A stretch of 64,000 nucleotides of DNA from Pseudomonadota bacterium (GTDB lineage Bacteria; Pseudomonadota; Alphaproteobacteria; Rhodobacterales; Rhodobacteraceae): NCBI GenBank assembly GCA_020161655.1, contig JAIUPC010000009.1, positions 237,172 to 301,171 on the forward strand, in the 5' to 3' direction. The notes under the pieces were generated by a model, which was not told the origin of the DNA, ran no database searches, and saw nothing but the letters and a program-made list of their open reading frames with translations. Below, one piece after another: positions 17,310 through 25,107 of the stretch. A program made the position numbers and the translations under genes. How positions within the stretch are numbered: position 1 is the first letter of the stretch; every line of letters starts with the position of its first letter.

Positions 17310-18731
17310 ATGATGACTGATATTCTGGACGCCTTCGCCGGCATCATCGGTGCCACCCAGGTCCTGACCGGCGCTGATGCCGCGCGCTACGGGATCGAGC
17401 CGACCGGCCATTACCCGAGCATGCCCCGCGCCGTCCTCCGCCCCGCGTCAACGACCGAAGTGTCCGAAATCCTGAAACTCGCGCATCGGGAAGGCATTGC
17501 CATCGTGCCCGCCGGCGGCCGCACCGGCCTGACCGGTGCCACCAAGGCCGAGGGCGCGGTGATGCTGTCGCTGGAACGGATGAACCGCATCCGTGACCTC
17601 AACCCGGTGGCGCGGGTGGTGCGGGCCGAGGCGGGGGTGATCATTTCCACCCTCCATGACCGTGCCGCCGATCATGGGCTCGACTTCCCGCTCTGGTTCG
17701 GCGCGCGCGGCTCGGCAACGGTGGGCGGCGTCCTTTCCACCAATGCCGGCGGATCGAATGTGGTCCGCTACGGCAATACCCGCGCGCTCTGCCTCGGGAT
17801 CGAGGCGGTGCTGGCCGATGGCCGGGTCCTCAACCTCATGAGCGCGCTCCACAAGGACAATTCCGGCTACGATCTCCGCGATCTCCTGATCGGCGCCGAA
17901 GGCACGCTTGCCGTCATCACTGCGGCCACGCTGAAGCTTGTCCCCGCCGCCAAGGCACGGGCGACGGCGGTCCTCGGGATGCAGTCGCTCGACGCCGCCC
18001 TCGGCCTTCTCAACCGGCTGCAGGAGGCGACGGGCGGGCTCGTCGAGGCCTTCGAATACATGCCGGAGGTCTATCAGCGCCGGCTCCGCGCCCGCCGCCC
18101 CGATCTTGGATCAAACCTCCCCGACATCCATCCGGTCTCGATCCTCGTCGAACTTGGCGCCACCGCGCCGCGCGACACCACGCCCAACCCCGACGGCGGC
18201 GTGCCGCTCCAGGAACTTCTGATGGCGGCGCTGGAACCGGCCATGGAGGACGGCACCGTCAGCGACGCGATCCTCGCCACCTCCGAAGAGCAGCGCCGGG
18301 CGATCTGGGAACGGCGCGAGGTCGCCGCCGAGATCACCTTCGGGCCAGAGCCCTTCATCGACACCGACATCGCGCTGCCGCTCGACAAGGTGGCGGCCTT
18401 TCTCACCCGGATCGAGCCTGAACTTCAGCGCCTCGATCCCGGTGCCGGCAATGTCGTCATCGGCCATCTCGGCGACGGCAACCTTCATTATTCGGCCCTG
18501 CCCACCCGCGACGATCCGGCGCTTTACGCCGCCGTGGTGGAAGCGGTGGAGGGGATAGTCGCCGACCTCGGCGGCAGCTTCTCGGCCGAACACGGCATCG
18601 GTCTGATGAAGCAGCCAAGCATGGCACGGCGGAAGGACCCGGTGGCGCTTGAGGTGATGCGGGCGATCAAGGCGGCGCTCGACCCGAAGAACATCCTCAA
18701 CCCGGGCAAGACGCTGCCGCCGAAGGGCTGA
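17310..18731 (+). CDS. FAD-linked 2-hydroxyacid dehydrogenase (GlcD / D-lactate dehydrogenase type)
   Basis: Flavoprotein of 473 residues that oxidises a D-2-hydroxyacid such as D-lactate, glycolate or D-2-hydroxyglutarate. An N-terminal PCMH-type FAD-binding domain (PAGGRTGLTGATKAEGA, near residue 67, and the segment STNAGGSNVVRYGN) is followed by the C-terminal FAD_oxidase domain with GHLGDGNLHY, AEHGIGLMK and the ending NPGKTLP. All are typical of this family. Two adjacent ATGs (17310, 17313) follow AAGGAAG; the first is used. Substrate cannot be fixed from sequence. A single gene, convergent with hemC. Confidence 0.86.
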   Translation: MMTDILDAFAGIIGATQVLTGADAARYGIEPTGHYPSMPRAVLRPASTTEVSEILKLAHREGIAIVPAGGRTGLTGATKAEGAVMLSLERMNRIRDLNPVARVVRAEAGVIISTLHDRAADHGLDFPLWFGARGSATVGGVLSTNAGGSNVVRYGNTRALCLGIEAVLADGRVLNLMSALHKDNSGYDLRDLLIGAEGTLAVITAATLKLVPAAKARATAVLGMQSLDAALGLLNRLQEATGGLVEAFEYMPEVYQRRLRARRPDLGSNLPDIHPVSILVELGATAPRDTTPNPDGGVPLQELLMAALEPAMEDGTVSDAILATSEEQRRAIWERREVAAEITFGPEPFIDTDIALPLDKVAAFLTRIEPELQRLDPGAGNVVIGHLGDGNLHYSALPTRDDPALYAAVVEAVEGIVADLGGSFSAEHGIGLMKQPSMARRKDPVALEVMRAIKAALDPKNILNPGKTLPPKG

Positions 18732-18766
18732 CGGGAGGCGTTTTCGATGATTGGGGGGGCTTCGAG

Positions 18767-18787
18767 GTCCCGGATCAGGTCCGGGAC
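18767..18787. terminator. Hairpin between convergent oxidase gene and hemC
   Basis: GTCCCGG (18767-18773) and CCGGGAC (18781-18787) form a perfect 7-base-pair stem with a 7-base loop in the 67-base gap between two convergent genes. A weaker outer pairing of GAGGCG with CGCCTC frames it. It probably serves as a bidirectional terminator although no U tract is present. Confidence 0.5.
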
Positions 18788-18798
18788 TGCGGGGCGCC

Positions 18799-19749
18799 TC
18801 AACGCCAGTCGAAGAAACCCTTCGGCGCCTGCGACAGAAGCTCGCGCGCGAGGTCGGTCCCGGCATCTGCCGCATCGGCGACCTTCATCCTCCGTTCGCC
18901 CCGGATCACTTCCGACCCGTCCGGCCGCAGGATCTCACCCCGAAGCCAGAGGCCATTGCCGTCATGCACCGCAAGCCCGGCAATCGGCGTCTCGCACGAG
19001 CCGTCGAGGGCGGCGAGGAACGCGCGTTCGGCGGCCAGCCTTTCGCCTGTCTCGCGGTCATGGATCGCGGCGAGCATCGCCGCGACCTCGTCATCTGCGA
19101 CACGGCGTTCGATCCCGATGGCGCCCTGCGCCACGGCGGGCAGCATCTCCTCAGGCTCGATCGCGGCCCGTGCGACATGGGCCATGCCAAGCCGGTTGAG
19201 GCCGGCCATCGCAAGGAAAGTCGCCGCGGCGACGCCGGCGTCGAGCTTCTTCAGCCGGGTCTGGACGTTGCCGCGGAACTCCACCAGCTTCAGGTCGGGT
19301 CGCCGATGCGCCAGCTGCGCGCGGCGGCGGAGCGAGGATGATCCGACGGTGGCGCCCTCGGGCAGATCGGCCAGTCCGGCGATGGCGGGCGACACGAAGG
19401 CGTCGCGGACATCTTCTCGCGGAAGGTAGCAGTCAAGGACCAGCCCCTCGGGCTGCAGGACCGGCATGTCCTTCATCGAATGGACGCCAATGTCGATCCG
19501 GCCCGCCGTCAGCGCATCCTCGATCTCACGGGTGAACAGCCCCTTGCCGCCGATCTCCTTCAGGGGCCGGTCGGCGGCGATCAGCGCGCGGTCGTCGCCG
19601 GTGGTCTTGATGGCGAGGATCTGGCAGGCATCCTCATGGAGCCCATGCGCTGCGATGAGACGGGCGCGCGTCTCATGTGCCTGGGCGAGGGCGAGGGGCG
19701 ATCCGCGCGTGCCGATCCTGAGGGGCGAGAGGGGTGTGAAGCGGGTCAT
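18799..19749 (-). CDS. hemC: Porphobilinogen deaminase (hydroxymethylbilane synthase)
   Basis: Joins four porphobilinogen units into hydroxymethylbilane in tetrapyrrole synthesis. The 316-residue protein shows the N-terminal RIGTRGSPLALAQA, the ring-binding segment HSMKDMP, SSLRRRAQL and the cysteine that carries the dipyrromethane cofactor (Cys252 in GSCETPIAGLAV). The start at 19749 gives standard length; the frame is open further upstream but the extra sequence is not family-like. It is divergent from hemE, an arrangement that places two consecutive-pathway genes on one control region of about 109 bases. Confidence 0.94.
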   Translation of the reverse strand: MTRFTPLSPLRIGTRGSPLALAQAHETRARLIAAHGLHEDACQILAIKTTGDDRALIAADRPLKEIGGKGLFTREIEDALTAGRIDIGVHSMKDMPVLQPEGLVLDCYLPREDVRDAFVSPAIAGLADLPEGATVGSSSLRRRAQLAHRRPDLKLVEFRGNVQTRLKKLDAGVAAATFLAMAGLNRLGMAHVARAAIEPEEMLPAVAQGAIGIERRVADDEVAAMLAAIHDRETGERLAAERAFLAALDGSCETPIAGLAVHDGNGLWLRGEILRPDGSEVIRGERRMKVADAADAGTDLARELLSQAPKGFFDWR

Positions 19750-19858
19750 GATGGCCAAGGGCATAGCCGCGACAGATTGCCCGCGCAATGGCCAGCCTTG
19801 CGCCACCGGCTTGACATCGGGTCGCAGGGCGGCATGAAGGGGCCGGAAGGAGAGCCCG

Positions 19859-20884
19859 ATGACGAAGACCATCCTGCGCGCCCTCGCCGGCGAAACCCAG
19901 GCCGTTCCGCCGATCTGGATGATGCGCCAGGCGGGCCGCTACCTGCCGGAGTACCGCGCGACGCGGGCGAAGGCGGGGGATTTCCTGTCGCTCTGCTATG
20001 CGCCGGAACTTGCCGCCGAGGTGACGCTGCAACCGATCCGCCGCTACGGCTTCGACGCAGCGATCCTTTTCGCCGACATCCTTCTGCTGCCGCAGGCGCT
20101 TGGCGCCGACCTCTGGTTCGAGACGGGGGAGGGGCCGCGCCTGTCGACGGTGACCTCCGCTGCCGATCTTGCCCGTCTGAAGGCGAAGGGCGCGATCCAT
20201 GAGACGCTGGCGCCGGTCTATGAGACGGTGCGCATCCTTTCGCGCGAACTGCCGAAGGAGGTGACTCTGATCGGCTTTGCCGGCGCGCCCTGGACGGTGG
20301 CCACCTACATGATCGCCGGGCGGGGCACGCCCGACCAAGGGCCGGCCCATGCTTTGAAGGCTGCCGATCGCGCGACGTTTCAGGGCCTCATCGATCTTCT
20401 GACCGAGGCGACCGTCGATTACCTTTCGGCGCAGGTCGAAGCCGGGGCCGAGGTGGTCAAGCTCTTCGACAGCTGGGCAGGCTCGCTCAAGGGCCGGGAT
20501 TTCGATGATTTCGCGCTGGAACCGGCGCGGCGCATCACCCAAGCCCTGAAGGCCCGCCACCCCGGCCTGCCGGTCATCGCCTTCCCGCGCGAGGCGCGCG
20601 GTCGGTATGAGGGGTTCGCCGAAGCGACCGGCGCGGATTGCGTCGCGCTCGACAATTCGGTGGCGGCGGACTGGGCGGCGGCGCATGTCCAGAAGGACGG
20701 CTGCGTGCAGGGCAACCTCGACCCCGCGCATATGGTGACCGGCGGCGAGGCGCTGGTGGCAGAGACGCGGCGCATCGTCCGGGCCTTCTCGAACGGCCCG
20801 CATATCTTCAACCTCGGCCACGGCATCACGCCGGATGCGGACCCCCACAACGTGCAACGGATGATCGACGCCGTTCGCGGCTGA
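19859..20884 (+). CDS. hemE: Uroporphyrinogen decarboxylase
   Basis: Removes four carboxyl groups from uroporphyrinogen III to give coproporphyrinogen III, leading to heme and possibly bacteriochlorophyll. The 341-residue protein begins with the diagnostic [17 protein letters not shown], contains [14 protein letters not shown] and the C-terminal NLGHGITP. Ribosome-binding sequence AAGGAGA precedes the ATG. A TTGACA at 19811 could be a -35 element but the matching -10 is weak. Divergent from hemC; its stop is five bases from the end of the convergent TetR gene. Confidence 0.95.
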   Translation: MTKTILRALAGETQAVPPIWMMRQAGRYLPEYRATRAKAGDFLSLCYAPELAAEVTLQPIRRYGFDAAILFADILLLPQALGADLWFETGEGPRLSTVTSAADLARLKAKGAIHETLAPVYETVRILSRELPKEVTLIGFAGAPWTVATYMIAGRGTPDQGPAHALKAADRATFQGLIDLLTEATVDYLSAQVEAGAEVVKLFDSWAGSLKGRDFDDFALEPARRITQALKARHPGLPVIAFPREARGRYEGFAEATGADCVALDNSVAADWAAAHVQKDGCVQGNLDPAHMVTGGEALVAETRRIVRAFSNGPHIFNLGHGITPDADPHNVQRMIDAVRG

Positions 20885-20889
20885 TCCCG

Positions 20890-21522
20890 TCAGCTTTCGC
20901 GCCCGGCGTGGCGGCGAAGGAACCCGGCGAGGTCCGTCGGGCTGACCTTCTGGCCGGTGAAGATCTCAACATAGGTCGGCACCCGCCGAAGCCGCGTTTC
21001 CAGAGTTTCTCGGGTGTCGAGGTCGATATAGCCGACCTGCGTCAGGTAGACGGCATTTGCCCGCACGTCGGCTTCCTCCGCGTCGAAGCCGTGGCGCAGG
21101 TACATTGCCCGGATCGCGGCGAGGCGGGCGGCATCGGCACCGGCAAAGGCGGCGCGCAGGGCAGCGTCGGTCCGCGCCCAGTCGCGCATCGCCCGGTCAA
21201 GCTGTGAGTCGAACAGCTCGGGCGTGATCCAGCAGTCGATGAGGTTCAGCGCGGCGGCGTTGATCGAGGGCGCGGCAAGCTCGGTCTGGCGGATGAGATT
21301 GCCGGTGTTCTTCTCTTCCCAGCGCCGGATCAGCGCGGCGAGCAGCGCCTCGCGGTCGGCGAAATGCCAGTAGAAGCTGGTCCGCGACAGCCTGAGCGTT
21401 TTGGCGAGCGGCAGGATCTTCACCGCCTCGACCCCGCCCGCGATCAGAAGCTTGTAGGCTGCCTCGATCCAGATTTCCGCGCTGCCGCGCCAGCCATGAC
21501 CAAGCTCGTTTTCCTCGCTCAT
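20890..21522 (-). CDS. TetR-family transcriptional regulator
   Basis: Repressor of 210 residues: N-terminal helix-turn-helix (about residues 18-62, with LAKTLRLSRTSFYWHFADREALL) and an all-helical ligand-binding domain. The start at 21522 is chosen because it gives the usual N-terminal length; an upstream in-frame ATG at 21567 would place the coding region over the operator. It is divergent from the TMADH/OYE-type oxidoreductase gene at 21626 and a perfect 12-base palindrome sits between them, so it most likely controls that gene and itself. The ligand is unknown; perhaps the substrate of the flavoenzyme. Confidence 0.88.
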   Translation of the reverse strand: MSEENELGHGWRGSAEIWIEAAYKLLIAGGVEAVKILPLAKTLRLSRTSFYWHFADREALLAALIRRWEEKNTGNLIRQTELAAPSINAAALNLIDCWITPELFDSQLDRAMRDWARTDAALRAAFAGADAARLAAIRAMYLRHGFDAEEADVRANAVYLTQVGYIDLDTRETLETRLRRVPTYVEIFTGQKVSPTDLAGFLRRHAGRES

Positions 21523-21553
21523 GGTTGCCTCTCCGCTTCGCATCGAAAAACTC

Positions 21554-21565
21554 GACACATGTGTC
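21554..21565. promoter_or_regulatory. Palindromic operator between TetR gene and flavoenzyme gene
   Basis: GACACATGTGTC is a perfect 12-base palindrome, centred 38 bases upstream of the TetR start and 66 bases upstream of the oxidoreductase start. Its place between divergent genes, one a TetR regulator, makes it the likely operator. TTGACA on the minus strand (21567-21562) overlaps it and could be part of the regulator's promoter. Confidence 0.6.
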
Positions 21566-21625
21566 AAGTTTCTTCTATAACAGCGGCGGAGCCCTTGCCA
21601 GCACTGATTCCACCGGGAGAGAGAA

Positions 21626-23665
21626 ATGGCGTCGAACGATCCCCTGCTTCAGCCCTACCGCCTGAAGCACCTGACCCTGAGGAACCGGATCATGACGACG
21701 AGCCATGAGCCGGCCTACCCTGAGGACGGGATGCCGAAGGACCGTTACCGGCTTTACCATCTGGAACGGGCGAAGGCCGGGGTCGCGCTGACCATGACGG
21801 CAGGCTCGGCGGCAGTGTCGAAGGACAGCCCCCCGGTCTTCAACAACATCCTCGCCTACAAGGATGAGGTCGTGCCATGGATGAAGCGGCTCGCCGACGA
21901 CTGCCACGAGGCCGGGGCGGCGGTGATGATCCAACTCACGCACCTTGGCCGCCGCACCCGCTGGGACAAGAGCGACTGGTTGCCCGTCGTTTCCCCAAGT
22001 TCGTCGCGCGAGCCCTCGCACCGGGCCTTCCCGAAGGTGATCGAGGACTGGGACATTGCCCGCATCATCAAGGACTACGCCGACGCCTGCGAAAGGATGA
22101 AGGAAGCCGGACTCGATGGGGTGGAGTTCGAATGCTACGGGCACCTCATGGACCAGTTCATGTCGCCCTTCACCAACACGCTCCCCGCGCCCTATGGCGG
22201 CAGCCTTGAGAACCGGATGCGGTTTTCGATGGAGATCCTCGCCGAATGCCGCAAGCGCGTCGGGCCGGATTTCCTTCTCGGCATGCGCTACACGGCGGAT
22301 GAGGATGATCCGGGCGGCATCACGGAGGAGGAAGGCGTCGTCATGGGCAAGGCGTTCCGCGACAGTGGCCTCGTAGATTTCCTGAACATCATCAAGGGCC
22401 GTATCCACACCGATCCGGCGATGACCGATGTGATCCCGATCCAGGGCATGCGCTCGGCGCCGTTTCTGGATTTCGCGGGCCGTATCCGGGCCGAGGTCGG
22501 CATGCCGACCTTTCACGCCGCCCGCATCCCCGATGTGGCCACCGCGCGGCATGCGATCGCGACCGGTCAGCTCGACATGGTCGGCATGACACGGGCGCAC
22601 ATGGCCGACCCGCATGTGGTGCGCAAGATCATGGAAGGCCGGGAGGAGGATATCCGGCCCTGCGTCGGCGCGACCTACTGCCTCGACCGGATATACCAGG
22701 GCGCGATGGCGCTTTGCATCCACAACCCGGCGACGGGCCGGGAAGAGACCATGCCGCATGACATCGCACCTGCGGATGTGAAGAAGAAGGTGATGATCGT
22801 CGGCGCCGGGCCGGCCGGTCTGGAAGCCGCGCGGGTCGCGGCGGAGCGGGGCCACCAGGTCACGGTCTTCGAGGCGGCGCCGCAGGCGGGCGGGCAGGTG
22901 CGGCTGACGGCGGAAAACCCGCGCCGGCGGGAGATGATCGGGATCATCGACTGGCGCATGGCGCAATGCGCCGCCCGCGACGTGGAGTTCCGCTTCAACA
23001 CCTGGGCCGAGGCGGCGGACGTGACCGCCGAGAAACCCGATGTGGTGATCGTCGCCACAGGCGGGTTGCCGGATACCGATGCGGTCGCCGAAGGCGCCGA
23101 TCTGGTCGTTTCGGCCTGGGACATCATCGCGGGCGACGTGAAGCCGGGGGCGAATGTCCTCATCTGGGACGATGCCGGCGACCATCCGGCGCTGATGGCG
23201 GCAGAGACCGCCGCCAGGGCCGGGGCGCAGGTCGAGGTCGTCACCCGCGACCGGAGCTTCTCGCCCGAGATCATGGGCATGAACCTTGTGCCCTACATGC
23301 GCAGCCTGCAACCGAAGGGCGTGAAGTTCACGGTGACATGGCGCGTCGACAAGGTGGTGAAGGACGGCAACCGCCTACGGGCCACCATCGGCTCGGACTA
23401 CCAGCCGGGGACCGAGGAGCGCATCGTCGATCAGGTCATCGTCAACCACGGCACAAGGCCGCTCGACGACCTCTACTTCGACCTGAAGCCGCTGTCGCAG
23501 AACCTCGGCGCCGTGGATCATGACGCCTTCATCGAGGGCCGGCCGCAGACCCTGAACGGCGGCCAGGAGGGAAGTTTCCGGCTTTACCGGATCGGTGATG
23601 CCGTCGCGGCAAGGAACACCCATGCGGCGATTTATGACGCGCTCAGGCTGATGATGGTCGTCTGA
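21626..23665 (+). CDS. TMADH/OYE-type NADH:flavin oxidoreductase, putative N-methyl-amine demethylase
   Basis: 679-residue flavoenzyme with two parts. Residues about 1-340 form an old-yellow-enzyme FMN barrel, a cysteine cluster follows (CVGATYCLDRIY...LCIHNP, probable 4Fe-4S site), and residues about 390-679 form a dinucleotide-binding oxidoreductase domain (VGAGPAGLEAARVA). This is the layout of trimethylamine dehydrogenase, 2,4-dienoyl-CoA reductase and N-methylproline demethylases; the CVGATYCLDRIY cluster is most like the last group as I recall them, which would mean use of methylated proline or betaine-like compounds. The start follows a GGGAGAGAGAA ribosome-binding sequence. Control by the divergent TetR protein is likely. 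Confidence 0.8.
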   Translation: MASNDPLLQPYRLKHLTLRNRIMTTSHEPAYPEDGMPKDRYRLYHLERAKAGVALTMTAGSAAVSKDSPPVFNNILAYKDEVVPWMKRLADDCHEAGAAVMIQLTHLGRRTRWDKSDWLPVVSPSSSREPSHRAFPKVIEDWDIARIIKDYADACERMKEAGLDGVEFECYGHLMDQFMSPFTNTLPAPYGGSLENRMRFSMEILAECRKRVGPDFLLGMRYTADEDDPGGITEEEGVVMGKAFRDSGLVDFLNIIKGRIHTDPAMTDVIPIQGMRSAPFLDFAGRIRAEVGMPTFHAARIPDVATARHAIATGQLDMVGMTRAHMADPHVVRKIMEGREEDIRPCVGATYCLDRIYQGAMALCIHNPATGREETMPHDIAPADVKKKVMIVGAGPAGLEAARVAAERGHQVTVFEAAPQAGGQVRLTAENPRRREMIGIIDWRMAQCAARDVEFRFNTWAEAADVTAEKPDVVIVATGGLPDTDAVAEGADLVVSAWDIIAGDVKPGANVLIWDDAGDHPALMAAETAARAGAQVEVVTRDRSFSPEIMGMNLVPYMRSLQPKGVKFTVTWRVDKVVKDGNRLRATIGSDYQPGTEERIVDQVIVNHGTRPLDDLYFDLKPLSQNLGAVDHDAFIEGRPQTLNGGQEGSFRLYRIGDAVAARNTHAAIYDALRLMMVV

Positions 23666-23721
23666 GGCGCACCCCTTCCACTTTCCGCGTGCTTGGGTAT
23701 GGTGGAATCACTTGGCGAGAC

Positions 23722-23738
23722 CGACCCCATCGGGGTCG
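23722..23738. promoter_or_regulatory. Stem-loop ahead of the molybdenum hydroxylase operon
   Basis: CGACCCC and GGGGTCG form a perfect 7-base-pair stem with a 3-base loop, framed by an imperfect outer pairing of CACTTGG (23709-23715) with CCAGGTG. It lies 56 bases after the flavoenzyme stop and 32 bases before the next start, so it could be a terminator or leader structure. It does not show the conserved features of a molybdenum-cofactor riboswitch that I could recognise. Confidence 0.4.
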
Positions 23739-23769
23739 CCCCAGGTGACCCGAACATGAGGGGGGAGAC

Positions 23770-24633
23770 ATGCGATATCTCGCGGCGCAGAGCGTGGCGG
23801 AAGCGACAGGGGCCTTGGCAGCGGAAGCGGGCGTGACCCGCATCCTGTCAGGTGGCACGGACGTACTGGTGCAATTGAAGGCCGGAATGGTCGAGCCGGA
23901 CCTGATCGTTGATGTGAAGAAACTGCCGGGGATGCGGGAAATCCGCGCAGAGGCTGGCGGTTTCCGCGTCGGCGCAGCCGTCGCCGGGGCAGAGCTTGGC
24001 GAGCATGCGGCCTTCTGCGCGGCCTGGCCGGGCGTGGCCGAGGGCTTCCAGCTGATCGGCTCTACCCAGGTGCAAGGCCGGGCGACGATGGCCGGCAACC
24101 TCTGCAATGCCTCGCCCGCCGCCGACAGCGTGCCGGCGCTGGTTGCGGGCGGCGTCGTGGCGCGGATCGCGGGGCCGGGGGGCGAGCGTGACTTGCCCGT
24201 CGCGGACATTCCCGCAGGTCCGGGCAAGACCAATCTGAAGAAGGGGGAGTTCATCACCTCCTTCTTCTTTCCGGCCCGCGCCATGGGCGCGTCCGACGCC
24301 TACCTGCGCTTCATCCCGCGGACCGAGATGGATATCGCCGTCTCTTCCGCCGCGGTGAACCTGACCATCGGCGCCGATGGCAAGGTCAGCGCGGCCGAGG
24401 TGGCGCTGGGCGCCGTCGCGCCGACCGTGGTGCGCGTCCCGGCAGCGGCGAAGGCGATCATCGGCACCAAGCTGGACGATGCAGCACTGGCGGCAATGGC
24501 CAAGGCCTGCGAGGCCGCCTGCAACCCGATCGACGACAAGCGCGGCACGATAGCGTTCCGCACCCATACGGCGGGCGTTCTCGCCTGCCGCGCGGCGCGC
24601 ATCGCCCATGAGCGCGCAGGAGGCAAGGCATGA
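23770..24633 (+). CDS. Molybdenum hydroxylase, FAD-binding medium subunit (CoxM/CutM type)
   Basis: Electron-transfer subunit, 287 residues, of a xanthine-dehydrogenase-family enzyme. An N-terminal PCMH FAD-binding domain with ILSGGTDVLVQLKAGM and the segment ATMAGNLCNASPAAD (about residues 110-122) is followed by a CO-dehydrogenase-flavoprotein C-terminal domain. It takes electrons from the iron-sulfur subunit and passes them on, perhaps to NAD or quinone. It starts the operon medium-small-large, the gene order of cutMSL/coxMSL systems, and overlaps the next gene by four bases. Confidence 0.88.
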   Translation: MRYLAAQSVAEATGALAAEAGVTRILSGGTDVLVQLKAGMVEPDLIVDVKKLPGMREIRAEAGGFRVGAAVAGAELGEHAAFCAAWPGVAEGFQLIGSTQVQGRATMAGNLCNASPAADSVPALVAGGVVARIAGPGGERDLPVADIPAGPGKTNLKKGEFITSFFFPARAMGASDAYLRFIPRTEMDIAVSSAAVNLTIGADGKVSAAEVALGAVAPTVVRVPAAAKAIIGTKLDDAALAAMAKACEAACNPIDDKRGTIAFRTHTAGVLACRAARIAHERAGGKA

Positions 24634-25106
24634 AGAAGCTTCACGTTTCGACCACCGTCAACGGCGATCCGGCCGAGTTCGTCTGTACGCCTGACGAGTC
24701 GCTGCTGGATGCGCTTCGGAACCGGCTTGGGCTGACCGGCGCCAAGGAAGGCTGCGGCACCGGTGACTGCGGCGCCTGTTCGGTCACGGTGAACGGGCGG
24801 CTCGTCTGTTCGTGCCTCGTGCTCGCAGCGGAAGCCGAAGGAGCGGAGATCGCCACAATTGAGGGCATGGCCGAGCAGGACAGGCTGCACCCGTTGCAGC
24901 GCGCCTTCATCGACCACGCGGCGCTTCAGTGCGGCGTCTGCACGCCGGGCATCCTCGTTGCGGCGAAGTCGCTGCTGGCGAAGAACCCGGAGCCGACCGA
25001 CGAAGAGGTGCGCTACTGGCTGGCCGGCAACCTTTGCCGCTGCACCGGCTATGACAAGATCATCCGCGCGGTCCAGTCCGCAGCGGCAGAGATGCGGGGG
25101 GCGTAA
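24630..25106 (+). CDS. Molybdenum hydroxylase, 2Fe-2S small subunit (CoxS/CutS type)
   Basis: 158-residue subunit with two 2Fe-2S clusters. The plant-ferredoxin-like N-terminal half has GCGTGDCGACSV plus a later cysteine (RLVCSC); the C-terminal four-helix half has QCGVCTPG and LCRCTGY. All eight cluster cysteines are visible. It relays electrons from the molybdenum centre to FAD. ATG overlaps the stop of the medium-subunit gene (ATGA), and the next gene begins one base after its stop. Confidence 0.92.
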   Translation: MKKLHVSTTVNGDPAEFVCTPDESLLDALRNRLGLTGAKEGCGTGDCGACSVTVNGRLVCSCLVLAAEAEGAEIATIEGMAEQDRLHPLQRAFIDHAALQCGVCTPGILVAAKSLLAKNPEPTDEEVRYWLAGNLCRCTGYDKIIRAVQSAAAEMRGA

Positions 25107-25107
25107 G

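Noticed and set aside
23666-23769. Molybdenum-cofactor riboswitch upstream of the hydroxylase operon
   Set aside because: Only a short hairpin with an imperfect outer stem is seen; I could not recognise the conserved core of that riboswitch class.
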